Under the pieces are notes generated by a model that was not told the DNA's origin, ran no database searches, and saw nothing but the letters and a program-made list of their open reading frames with translations. The position numbers and the translations under genes were made by a program. A DNA stretch of 64,000 nt from Zonotrichia leucophrys gambelii (Eukaryota > Chordata > Aves > Passeriformes > Passerellidae): positions 26,743,357 through 26,807,356 of the forward strand of contig NC_088178.1 in the NCBI RefSeq assembly GCF_028769735.1, written 5' to 3'. Shown here in pieces: positions 52,071 to 64,000 of the stretch. The stretch's first letter is position 1. Each line of letters starts with the position of its first letter.

Positions 52071-55000
52071 AAATATTAAAATGAGGGATGATACTGTGAT
52101 GTGCTGCAGCACAGGCAAATTGCTGCCATTTCCTGAGAGGTGGCAGCATTTCAGTGGTGGCTGATTGCTTTATTATTTTTGCATTCATTGCCCATCACTG
52201 ATGGATGCAGGTTCATCTTCATTTTTAAAAAGTGGCTCTAAAATAAAATTCCAAAATGCACCACTCACAATTGACAGAGCTCACATGTGATTTTGGTGAA
52301 TTCCTCATCTTCAGTTCCAAACTTTGTACAGTACTTTGAGGTGTGGGATAAAAAAGACACTCATCCACCTCCATAGGCAGTATTTATAGATGTGTACAGC
52401 ATCTCTACTAATTTTGTGTTTCAGTAGGTCCAAAACATGTCCAGCAATGGAAACCTTAGAAAGTACATTAGCATTCCAGCTTCTTGTATAGCAGGTTCTC
52501 AAAACCATTTCTTAAATATACCAACTCATCTGCCCTCTCCATTCCAGAGAAAGGGAAGAAGGATATTTTCATTTATCACTGAAATAAATTAATGAAAAAA
52601 TACCTGCCTATATCCTGCAAGGGGAGCAGCTGTTGACACACACTTCATTACCATCAACTGGAGTGTTCTTTGCTTATCAAAATATTATCAGAGTGTGTTG
52701 TTTTTGACAGGGGTATCTGAATGTTAATCTCACCTGTGTTTATTTCTTTACTGTTCACCATGTTTTCCTCCTTGTACACTAAAGGTTTGCTGGAAAACTC
52801 CTTGCTTGGATCAAGCTTTCTGTACAAAAAGGCTATTTCTGTGCCCATCCCTACATGGGATTTTCCTCTGAATTTTATTTACTGCTAGCAGGGGAACTAA
52901 ATCAAAAAACAGTTCTATAAATACTACCCACACTGAGTGGGAAAACACCAACAGGACAAGTCATGGCTTTTAAATTGTGGCTTTAAGAGAGCTCAATGTT
53001 CTCTGACCCCATTTTAAAAAGCAGGTGCTTTTTAAAGCAATATATGCAATTTGCTTTGATATCCTTGTTATTTGCTCCAAATCTTCCCTTCTTCTGCAAC
53101 TGTGATCTCATTGTTCTGTATTTGATTTCTCTAAGTGCAAAGGGAAGCAGGAAAAATGGTTTTCTATTCAGTGTCAACACACCTGATGGCAGAAGTGACC
53201 CAGCATTGTGTGAGTAACAGGAGCACATGGCACAGACAGTTCTCAACCCTCACCAGACCTTCACAGTCACTAATTCTCCTTTCTATATTGCATCCAAACC
53301 ATTTGTGGATGCACTGGAACTCCATAACCACACAAATACAGAGCCACTGACAGAGCCCAGCATTATTATACACCCCCAAGCTTCCCTTTGGTTTCCTAGA
53401 CAATGTGCAAAGGTGAGGGAAGACTAAAGGACTAAAGTCACCCTTCAAGCTGCCATAAACCCTCTCTGACAAACAATCAATGCCTGAAAATTATCCTCAG
53501 TCCAAGTTCAGTGAAGAGAAACCACTTTAAGGATCTTTCTCTCAGGTTATTTTCAATTTCATGGTAGCAAAATAAGGTTTATTTTCCTAACAGGTTAATT
53601 TTAGAAACCTTCATGGGAAATCTGTTATGGAAGAATATGCACAACTTTTTCTCAAGCAAATGTCAGACTACTGTGAGCAAGGATGGAAGTGTGAGTGGGA
53701 TTGAGAGGGATTTAATAAAGGAAGGAATAACTGAGGCCATGGAGGGCAAGCCAGGTTTTTAGAAGGCCTCTCAGATGTAGTCAGAGAAGCAGCCCTTGCA
53801 CTTTTCTAGCAACACCTCCCTAAACCAATTAAGGAGAAAATCCCAGCAAAGGGAGGCCCAAAAAAAAGATAAGGACAAAGCAAATGAAAATAGATGCTGC
53901 AGTTCAGTGAGGCTCCTGACACTGCAGGAAAACAATGTATTTCCATCCTTGAAACAAATACACAGATATGACTGGTGGCTGACCAGTGTGTAAATTGTGA
54001 CTTCAATAACCCTATGAAACTTTGTTTCAAGATTACAAAATGCTTCTTCCTGTAATTCATAAAAGTTAAGCTTCGGCTCTTTTCCATTAACTGCTCTGAT
54101 CTGTCTCTCATCCTTGTGGCACTGCTTATGCACCATCACCTTCTATTCTGCACTGCTGGAATTGCTCTTTACCTGCAGCCTCTGGAAAAGCATTGCAAAA
54201 ACATTATATTTAGACAGAAATGGGAAAAATACTGTAATGATGCCAAAGTGCAGTAATTAAAGTGAAATAAATTAAATTGGGAAGACACTGAAAGACAATT
54301 TACTTGAAGTAACGTATTTCAGCCCACCTAAGGAAAAGAAAAATCTAAACAGTTTTTCATTTAGGATTATGGTTAATTATTTATGAAGGTAAATCCATAA
54401 AGCCTAACAGCTGTATTAGAGAAATCTTCTGCCTGTGCATTTGCAAACACTGCAATTCCCACACTCCCAAGTTACTTCTGGGCTGCAAGTTTTAATGGGG
54501 AAGTGAGGAAGAACAGAGATTCTTCAGGAATATCCCACTAAATCCAATTTGAAAAGGAAAAATTTTGATTTAGATTGAGACTATAAAAGGAGTTGAAGAA
54601 AACCAAAGTGTGGTGTGATCAGAGTTCCAATACTGGTGAAAAAATTCCCATTTGGGTGTATTTAGACTACAACGGATTCTCAACATGCAGGGAATGTTCA
54701 GTATAAAGTGACAAATTTAAGCAGATGTTTTCAAGGCGATCACTCAGTTTAGGAAAAATGCCCCACTAAAAGTGCTTGATTTGCTGCAAGAATATTTGTA
54801 AATAATTTAAGGAAATACCTGAAATTACACACCAGTTATTATGGTTAATTTGATTCAGCATCACAGCATTCCTCAAAGGGAGACAAGTCAGAAATATGAG
54901 ACTGTCAGAACTTCCTTAAAACTCAAGCATGATGCAACCTAAATCTGCCACACAGCTGAAAAAAAAGTGGAAGAAAAATTAAAAAGAAACCTAAAACAAG

Positions 55001-58000
55001 GATGACATGATTTCTCTGTGCGCCTTTTGGGACTTAAAGACAAAAAAAAGGCATTTTCTGCCAAAGTCATTTGACGGAAGTTGTTCAATCCCAAATTTCC
55101 TTTCTATCTGCCTTGGGCAGAATTCTCAATTTCCTACAAGCAGAGTCCAAAGTGGGTTTGGAGCCTCCCTGGCACCTCCAGAGCTGTGCAGATCCAACAC
55201 CTGCCCCTGAAGCCGCCTGTCGTTTTCCCGATGCCACTGACACACTTTCCCTACTTTTCTCTCTTTGTTAACTCAAAAAGGGAAAACCGGGAAGAGAGCA
55301 GCTCCTGCTGCAGGCTGGATTCATTAGAACATCCTGACAATGTGCTGCCAAACGAAGGGAGGCAAAACTGCTTCAGAAATATTTTTGTGTTTTAATTGTG
55401 TCGCGCTGTGTATTTTACCTGCGGGAGGTGGAAATATTTACAGCTTTCCACATGTTTATAGAAAGATGTACATCTTTATCAGAGACTGAGGGGGAAAAAG
55501 AAGAGAAACAAAGGGGTTTTTTTTGTGAATATGGTCATGTAACAGGACAGTGAAGAACCTGCACAAGCTCAGAGCAAGGAAGATTTACACAGCTCCAACT
55601 CCAACAGCAGCTGGATTTCTGATGCAGCTTTTCTTTTCTCCTCAGTAGCAACTTCCTTCTATTTCTATGAAAATAAAAATGTTAGAGAAATTCCCATTTC
55701 CTCCCATTCCATAGCCACCCTGCCTTTTTCACTAACAAAGAAAACCGAGTGCCTGTGTGCTCAGCAGCTATTTGGGTGTTAAATCCTTACCTGCTCCTCT
55801 TCCAAAGCCCTTCCAACAAGGGGTTTGCCACATCTGTCTTACTGCCAGAAGATTTTCACAGCATTAAACTGCCACGTCTACAAAACACTTTGTGTTGACC
55901 ATTCTGAAAACTCAGAGACACCTCACACTGAAAGGTGCATTTATTCACATTTAAAAGATAACCAGAGAAATCACTGACATTAATTTATTTCCTTCCAAGA
56001 ATCCTTCCCCACCCTGTAAGCAGCAGACCTGGAGTCACATATGTTTATTCTTACAGCCAGGGGACTAAAATCCCTTCACAATGACAAGATATTTAAAATC
56101 TCTCCTTCTTAGAGAGCCAGCTTTATTTCAAGCTTTATTTAAAGAGAAAATCACATTCCCTCCACAGAGTGCTCCTTTAAGAGCCTGGATGTGGCTGATG
56201 CACTGCCCAGACCCCAGCAGTAACCGGAATTTAAAGCTTTTAGACAATCTGCAGCTTTGTCTACACTGCAGTATTTTGTGGGTTTCTTGTCTAGCTGCAG
56301 TGGGGGAAAACCCCCAAACCTTCATTTTGAGGATAGTGATATTTTTTCCTAATTTAGTTTATCTAAATGTTGTGCCATGGGCAGGCAGCTGGGCCACCCA
56401 ATTCCCTGAAATCACTGCCATGTCCCCTGCCCTCAGCTACATCACCAGACCACTCACACTCTAATGAAAGTGTGTGAATACATCATTTCAAAGTGTAAAT
56501 TCTAGGAAAAGACATTTCCATACTGGTTGCAGCTAACAACAACTGTAATTTAAAATACTGTCTTGGTTTAGTAACTTCCTGGAATTTGTGTGCACTGATT
56601 TCAGCAGATTTATTTTGACACAACTGAGAGGCTGAGCCCACCCCACTGAACGTGCAGACCTTTTGCATTATTACAATGCAGAGTCCCCAGCAAATCTGCT
56701 TTAAGTGGGGCAGCTCTAGCAAAATAAAAAGTAATCCTCTCCTCCTAATTTCCCACATTTTGTGGTAGGTTTCTTGATTACATGAAGTCTCCCTGAAGAG
56801 TCCTCACCCTGTAGCTTAAAGAATGACGCCACACATCAGACAGAAGTCAGACAGAATATCCTTAATCATGACGTGAGCCCATGTTTGTGAGACTAATTCC
56901 ATGAAATCTCTAAGCACAGAGAAACCCCAAGTGCAAGGTTGGTTTGACTTTTCCTGCCAGCATCTGGGATGCAGCAATTCAGCATCTGGAAAGGTAAACA
57001 ACACCCACTGGAGCCACTGGTGACCCTGGCCAGTAAAAAGAGCAACATGGATAGCAGGAAACCAAGGCCCACAGCCAAGATAACTTCAAGTTATTTGCTA
57101 TTGATTCAACATTAAAATCCTCCTTGTTCTACTAAAGTCAAAATGAAATATTTTTATGTATTTTGAGCCTTATTAAAACCTATTCTTCCTTTTTAAAACA
57201 AAACTTAATTGAAACCAGCTAGAAGAAGAAAGCTTCATTTATCACAAAGTGACATTTTGTAATTAAAATACAGTTCAGAACAAAATGTTTAGCTGCAAAG
57301 GCGTGAATTTTCCCTTCTTCACCATTGCTGCCAACTTGCTATTATTATGAGAACCAGAAAACTGGCTGTTGCTTCTTTTCACTGAAAATTAACTGAAAGG
57401 AAAGCAGGGATTGTTTGTCTAGAAACAAGATGCCAATTTGTTCTCTTTTTAAAGCATGGTGGAGATGCAGCGCCGTGACCATGCACTGAGTTCTGTGGGG
57501 CTGGTCCATAGCTAGTGAAAAGTAATTAAAAATAGCAACAATTCCTTCTCCTTTCTCACTCTTGCATCGTGGAAGGCTCCATTTTCAGGTTAACTTATAT
57601 TTTATAGGACAGTTGCTACCTGTGACTTCCTCTAAACATACCCACAAGTTCACAAGGCTTTTCCCAGAGAGCAGCACCCCCAAAATCAGTGTAGGAAATC
57701 TGGAAATTTCATTTGCAGGAGGTTAAAAGCAGGAAAGAAGCATCAGGTTATGGACAGCTGGCAACAAGCCTGACCATTCTTAAATTTCTTTAAGTGAGTG
57801 TCTAACAAAAGAATCAGGTTGGTTTTTGAATGGAATCTTGAGAATTTTCACTTCAGAATGGAAAAGATTCCATTGTAAAATGAAGGATTCCATTCTAAAA
57901 TGAAAATTGTACACAGTGCACATGAGCACTGCCTTTTACACTCACTTCTTGTGCCTAAAATGCTGAAAGGGCTCTGCTTGTAATAACTATAAGCTGTTGT

Positions 58001-61000
58001 AAGCTGGAAACCCAAAGCTGACTGACAAATTACTTGGGGATATATCAAGCCATTCATTCCTTTTCCTAAAACAACAATCTGTGTGCTAGGAAAATCTCTG
58101 TGTCCATACACAACAGAAATAAATACAAACCTCCTCACAGAGACACAGAAAATGCACAAGAAACTCTCATTCCTCTAAGCAGAATGCAAGGAGAGGGAAC
58201 AATCATTTCCACTGCACCTTCCACTTTGAGACACAAATCAAAGGAGCAGAATTTGGTTTCAAAACCTGGCAGTGAACTCAGAGTGATGAAAACATCCTTG
58301 CTCTCCTCACCAAGTGAGCGTGCTCCCAGGGCTCTGAAGTAGGTTAATCCCATGATTACAGCATTTGCAGAGGTTGGCAATGCTGCTCCAATCTCCTGCT
58401 GTACTTAGACACCAAATGAATAAAAATGCCTCTGGTACAAAGGTTAAGTACATTAAAGAAGAGTCATATGAAGCTTTAGCCACACCTCTGTCAGACACCA
58501 GAAATAAAAACCTGCAGGATCCAATGGACGCAGATACTCAGTGATTCGCTGCTTTTTGCACAATCTTCCCATCCCTAACACCACTTAGGGGTTGTTTAAA
58601 AAGGGAGCACAAAGAGCACCTCCAATCACACAGTGAATGCTGGGATTCACTGCCCTGGAGTGATCCAGCTCCATTTCCAAACCTGTGTGTGAAACACCAT
58701 CACTTGGAGCAATCCCACCACTGCCAAGGCAAGCACTGGCCCAGCTGTGCACTCACTGGGACAAGGCTGTTCCAGCTGCACTCCACTCTCCCATCTAATG
58801 GCTGAATTCCAGACTCAAAGCTGAAATTTTCATGAAAGAAAAGTGTTTCCCTCAACAATATTGGCTTAGCAGTCACTTAATACTACCCTCTATTAGTAAA
58901 TGTGTAAATTAATGTATCTAAGTAGATGAAATTCTGATTAATAGGAACATATTGATTATGAAATCTCAGACCTCAAAGCCCATCACACACAGCAGATCAA
59001 ATGAAGATCCTGCTCCAAGTGCTGGCAAAAGAACTTTCAGGGGTGATGCACTTGGAATATTTTGCCTTGGCCATGGCAGCATAAGCATATTAATGTCTTC
59101 TGGACATGAGAGTCTGGCTGAATAAATACCCATATTCCAGGGATGCTTAGTTTATATAAACAGCACTGACAAGAGGGAACTGCTTGTGCTATACACTTAC
59201 TAATTAACATAATTCACTTTTGAGTGTAAAAATACTAAAAAAATTTTTTGGGAGAAAACACCAAGTTCCTTCTTTCAAGTCTGTTGGTTTTTTCCTCCTC
59301 ACAGACCCCCATTTTCAAATCTTTCCACTTGTCAGTTCTGAATAACTTGGTTAAAAAAATGTTATCTAAAGGGTTTTGAGTTTAATGCAGGCCAATAACC
59401 TTGAATATTTAAAAGCAGCTAGAAAGAAGCTTAACCACACATTTCAGCAAGTCTAAAGAGACATAATTTGAAAGGTATTTATAGCTAGTGCCTCTTTATT
59501 TTCACATCTCAGGCTTTTAGAACCTTTGCTCTAAACCTAAAGGGGAAATTTTCCCCCTTTGAACTGGGTTGCTTCAAATGGAAACTTCATTACTAACCTT
59601 AGAGAATTCAGCCTCCTCCAAACATCATCTGCTTGGAGAGAAAAAAGTAAATCAGCTTGTGTTTGGATATAATTAGTGTGAAATGACAGAAACTACAAAA
59701 TCTGGCCTGCAGAGGTTATGGGGCATTAACAAAAGATGATGTTGTAATAGTTTAGCTTTATCTGCTGGAGATGGCGTGTGTGGAACAGAGCAAGAAGAAA
59801 GCACAGAAAATGTAAGGCTGCCTTCAGAGAGTTCATCTGATGGTCAGTGAACTCACATGAGCTTCAAGGTACATTTCTGAAGATAACTTCACATTCCTGA
59901 AAAAAAAACATGAAGAGATGCACCTTTAGGGTCTTTTCTGCCAGCTCACTCTCTAACCTGAATGTTCCCCTGTGATCCAGCTGTGGAAAACAATATATAT
60001 TCCCCTATATTCCCATATTCATGGCACAAATTTAATAAAACATAAAAGTCCTTTTTGATAACTTCACTCAAAGGTGTAGCTCTGACTTTCTCCCTCTTGT
60101 CTTGGCCAATAGGTCCAAATGAGCTTCCTCATTATGAAATATTCAAAACCAGATTAAATGTCCATAGAACCTCCCTGGATGTCAAACTGTGAGTAAATGG
60201 TGAATAACAAGTCACTTTTCACAACTTCAAGGCTTCATATTTCCTCTGTTGTGAACATTTTACTACAAAACTGGACTCCAGTAGCAAATGTCAAGTTACT
60301 TGTTACAAGTGACATCTTTATCTGTCAATCTTAATAGGCAACAGGAAATACATTTTCCACAGTGTGTTTACAGATGTGCTTACTGCACCTTTAAATTTGC
60401 ACTGATTGCTTCACTACCAAACAGACATATATTCTCTCCTCAAAATTCTTTTTTTTGTAATTAAATTTTGTCTTAAAACCAGAGGAGTTTAATACAAAGA
60501 CGTGAAGTATTTTATATCAACACACAACAATTTCACATACTAAAAATCCAATATCTGACTGCTCTATGGACATTTAACCCCAAATAATTGGTTCCACCAC
60601 AAGATTAAAAAAACCCAAACCCAAACCTCCTCTTTATCTTTATAATCTTTTCAGTACACCAGCAGTTTATGCATTGAATAGAATATGAGGAATTACTGAG
60701 TTAAGAAATTACTGGGAGAGTTTACTGGGTTTTTAAATATGTGAAATATATATTTACTTTATCTTTATTTGCTTAAATGACCATGTCCCTGAAAATGGTT
60801 GTGAGATAATTTAAAATGAATGATGAAATTAAGATAAAATCCTAAAGGCTTTAAAACACAATAAAATAGAAGTTAATTTCTTCCATGAGATCTGACTCCA
60901 GGATCTTTGTTGCTTCCCTTAAATATGTCTGCATAAAAAACCCCCAGACATGACCCCTTTTTAATTAGCATTAAAGTGAGCTTTCAGGTTGGTAGGACTC

Positions 61001-63689
61001 CTTTCAAGCTATTTTTGAACACCCAGTCTGTGTTTATTTCACTAAAGTAAATATCTAGCACTGAGTGGGACCACCTACACTGGTCTTGTAGGAAATGACT
61101 TGGCCTAAAAAGAATTATTATTAATTAGCATTATCCTGGACCTCATTAACACATGCACACACAGATGAGCTTCAAAGTATGGGCCTTTCCATCATTTTAG
61201 AGTTAGATAATCTCTAATGAACCTCAGTGCCACTAAAGATTGTTCATCCCCCTCTGCTCTAACCCTGGGATCACGTTAAGCATCCGTATCTTAACCAACT
61301 CTCAGTCTCTTCCCATTTGTTCCTCTGCCAAATTAATCCCTCCCAAATCCTGCTCTGACTGCACTCCTCTGAGGGCTGCACTGATGTCCAGTCATTCACA
61401 CTATTCATTTTAAACTTATTTCAGAGGTATATATGAAAGGAATTGCTCTGAGATGTAAGGAATTCAGATTTAGATCCCATCAATAGCCACACATCCACAT
61501 TCAGGCTGGGGTGTGATGCAAACAAAGCATCAGCTCCATCCTGAGCGCCAAGCACACACAAAATGTGCCCCAAATGGAGCTCATTCCCTGACCACTGTCC
61601 TTCCATTCTCTGAGCAGGACAAAGGTCTCCAGGAAACAGCAAGATGAGCTCAGCTCATTAAAAGCTGTATGAAAATGTGTATCCTGAAGGGATGTTAAAT
61701 GAGGCTTACACAGGCAACTTTGAGGCTCTGCTTCCTTAGAATTTTAGTGCTTAACCTTAGAGCCCTGGCATTTCTTTAATGCAATTAAACAGAGGCACAG
61801 ATATAATGGATTGCTTTAGTTATAGTCTAGCACAGGGAAGGAAAATAGGCAAGAGAGATAAAGAATTCTGTAGGTAGCTTTCATTTTGATCTCCAGTGTC
61901 TCTCGGGCACTGCCATCCCTCTGACACGCTCCCCACAGCAGAGGCTGTGTTCCTCCACAGCCAATTTTACTGGCAAGGGCTGGGAACATGATTTTTAAAG
62001 AGGCATTTCAAATAGGTACAATTTATAAAAAGAACTATAAGCCATAAATATCCTACACTATTAAATTCAGCAAACACTGAACACACAAGGTAACCATGTC
62101 AAGATTAAACTTAAGCCATGCCTGAGTTCAGAGTACACCCAATTTCCCTGGTGCATTTAATTCACTTTATGTGACTTTGGACATTTGAATTCAATTTAAA
62201 ACTTACACAGGCAACACAAGACTGCAAAAAAAAGAATGGTTCATCCAACTACTACTGGTGTTTTTGCCTTCCACCCAGTTATCAGCACATTATTGTGACG
62301 TGTGAATATTACCCTCTTATTACTTCCAAGGCAATTTTATATTTAAAATGAAATTAATAGTTAACCTCAAAAGACTGCACTTAATTTCATTTCACTCCCT
62401 GAATCATCCTTTTCACTACACAATTCTCCCTCTAACTAAACTAAGAGCATAAGAGGTGTAATTATAGATCACAGATTAGCTGTTCAGCATTTGCTGGTGG
62501 TTAAGGCAGGGTAGACTTTAAAGTTGGCTCCAGAAGAAGCAGCTGCTCCTGTAATTTGTTGAAGAATTTGCTATGAAATGTTAATATTTACAAGTCGAGG
62601 CTGGAGCTGTCTGTGCTTTTGGACAATTTTGAAGGATATCCTACAGCCACTGAAACCACTGGGAGAGGAAATATTCCCCCAAACCCTGTAGCGCACCAGA
62701 TTCAGTTACCTGCAATGGAAGATGCTGGAAACACAATAATGCAAATTTCTTTGGTTCCACTCCTAATGACTTTAGTATCGATGGAGCAACAGCTTGTTTT
62801 CATCCCTGACTGCCCCATCACAAAGAGAGACCACACATCCTTCCCACCTCTACCTCAAACTTGATCTAATGGGAGCAAGGACAGGCAGTGCTGGGACTCT
62901 GCTGCCAAATGACAATTCACCCTCCTTCTCCTGTTTTTAGTGCTGTTTTGCAGCAATGAGTAATGCTGTCTCTGGGAAATGGAAGTGAAAGCTACTCTGT
63001 TCTTGTCAGAATAATAATGGATATTGTGTTGGCAACTGTTCTCCTGCACTGCACAACTGCATAAATAAAAGGAATTGGGAAAAGCCAACACTGGAGTAAA
63101 TAAAGGGGGTAAACTGCTGCTTGCAAATAAGTGATAATTGGGTTTGGTGTTTCAGCCTGGGCAGTGAGAACAGGATAAACACAGCGTCTAAATCAGAAGT
63201 GATTTCAACCCCACTGATCCTCATCTGTGGAGAGAGGCTCTGGGGAGAGGCTCTGGCTGCTCAGGAGGCTCAAAGCAGAAACATTTCAAGAATTTGAGCG
63301 TCTCCACATGAGGTTTTACAGCCAGAACCAGACTGGAAATGGCTTTGGCAGCTCTCAGGTTTAGCTCAATACTGGGCTATCAGCTCACCCCCACTCTTGT
63401 TGCAAGCAGAAGGAAGGATACCAATGAGCATTCAAGTACATCCCTTTATTTTTCATACAAAAGACCCCCACAGACTTATTACTTAGTTAAGAAAACTAAA
63501 TATTGTCACACAGGCAAAACCAAGCAAATGTAAAAGCAGAGAAATGCTCTTTTTCCTGTCCTTATACCAACACTAGCTATTATCTATAATAATGTTTAGA
63601 TAAAAATAATACAAATAGGATGTCATTATTTCTGAGGACATGTTTATCTCTAATTCACTTTCAAGAGAAATGTGGTGCTTCAACACATT
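52071..63689 (-). other. DAB1: DAB1 upstream intron, unique sequence
   Basis: A long stretch with no exon that I can support. Minor features: a 20-bp tandem pair (gattccattgtaaaatgaag and gattccattctaaaatgaaa, 57866-57905), a CpG-retaining patch at 55204-55430 (about eight CpGs), and a gagaggctctgg tandem near 63232-63260. Short open frames at 53164-54139, 56081-56464 and elsewhere show no protein features. Confidence 0.5.
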
Positions 63690-63760
63690 CACAGAATCAC
63701 AGAATAAGCTGAGTTGGAAGGGACTCACAAGGAACATCCACTCTATCACTCGACAACCCA
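63690..63760 (-). mobile_element. CR1 LINE 3'-end fragment (minus orientation)
   Basis: tcacagaatcacagaataag followed by ctgagttggaagggactcac is the reverse complement of the CR1 3' terminus, whose tail carries short ATTCTGTGATTCTG-type repeats. Similarity fades after about 63750, so only the last 60-70 bp of the element is recognisable. Same orientation as DAB1. Confidence 0.75.
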
Positions 63761-64000
63761 AATACATTTTATGTACATATAATATATTACCTTTATTCTG
63801 GAGGACCAATAATGTCCATATTGATCCTATACACAGAATCATGCATGAGGGTCACAGCCACATCTTTTCTTCACTCCTGAGGAGCACAGTGAATGTCTGC
63901 CCTGACATATTTATCACAGGAAGTCTGAGCCTATTACTTGGCCAAATTCCCTACATATTTCTTTGAGCTCTTTAAGAGGAACATACCACAAGGCATGAAT
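63761..64000 (-). other. DAB1: DAB1 upstream intron, window edge
   Basis: AT-rich sequence. A second acagaatcatgcatgagggtcac motif near 63834 could be a further diverged CR1 piece but is too short to call. Confidence 0.4.

Noticed and set aside
57866..57905. Two 20-bp near-identical tandem copies
   Set aside because: Real but trivial; no further copies and no context to make it informative.
58600..58800. GC-richer block with repeat-like phrasing (ctgggattcactgccctgg)
   Set aside because: Could not match it to CR1 or any LTR with confidence.

Overview
The window is nuclear DNA of a bird, probably a songbird (passerine). It is AT-rich and intron-like, carries avian CR1 LINE tails and avian-type ERV LTRs, and has very few coding bases. 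There are no operons, and I saw no CRISPR array, tRNA or rRNA. The only gene I can name is DAB1 (Disabled-1), the cytoplasmic adaptor of Reelin signalling, on the minus strand. Six internal coding exons run from 25622 down to 1941. All are in frame with each other, all have AG/GT boundaries, and together they encode about 198 codons matching human residues 23-221 from memory.

Layout, read in transcript direction (high to low coordinates). 64000-25623 is one very large intron; the first coding exon (human residues 1-23) is not in it as far as I can see. Exon 25622-25483 opens the PTB domain. An intron of about 2.2 kb leads to exon 23280-23182, and an intron of about 18.3 kb to exon 4875-4744. 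Then come exon 4139-4020 (end of the PTB domain, Tyr185), the small exon 3375-3337 (Tyr198) and exon 2006-1941 (Tyr220). The remaining 3' exons (Tyr232 onward, and the C-terminal region) lie beyond position 1. The first four exons make the PTB domain, which binds NPxY tails of VLDLR/ApoER2 and membrane phosphoinositide. The last three carry the Src-family phosphorylation sites. Each of those three exons ends exactly after a Tyr-Gln pair, so skipping exons changes which residues follow the phosphotyrosine.

Intron contents. Mobile-element relics: an intact-looking solo LTR (8387-8770), a second LTR (35140-35493), a 5'-truncated ERVL-type LTR (26466-26651), a possible collapsed LTR (50523-50591), and CR1 tails at 8290, 25886, 39090 and 63690. 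Local repeats: a tandem duplication of about 427 bp (17513-18363), a 21-bp minisatellite between the Tyr185 and Tyr198 exons (3646-3734), and several perfect inverted repeats. The strongest inverted repeat is a pre-miRNA-sized hairpin at 36275-36345.

Less certain items to check: a signal-peptide-like mini exon on the DAB1 strand (33549-33484), an unusually long open frame at 28491-29183, and CpG-retaining islets at 28081-28360 and 48679-48875 that could be enhancers or alternative promoters. I found no clearly new biological system. The most informative feature is the splice-site architecture of the DAB1 tyrosine exons.
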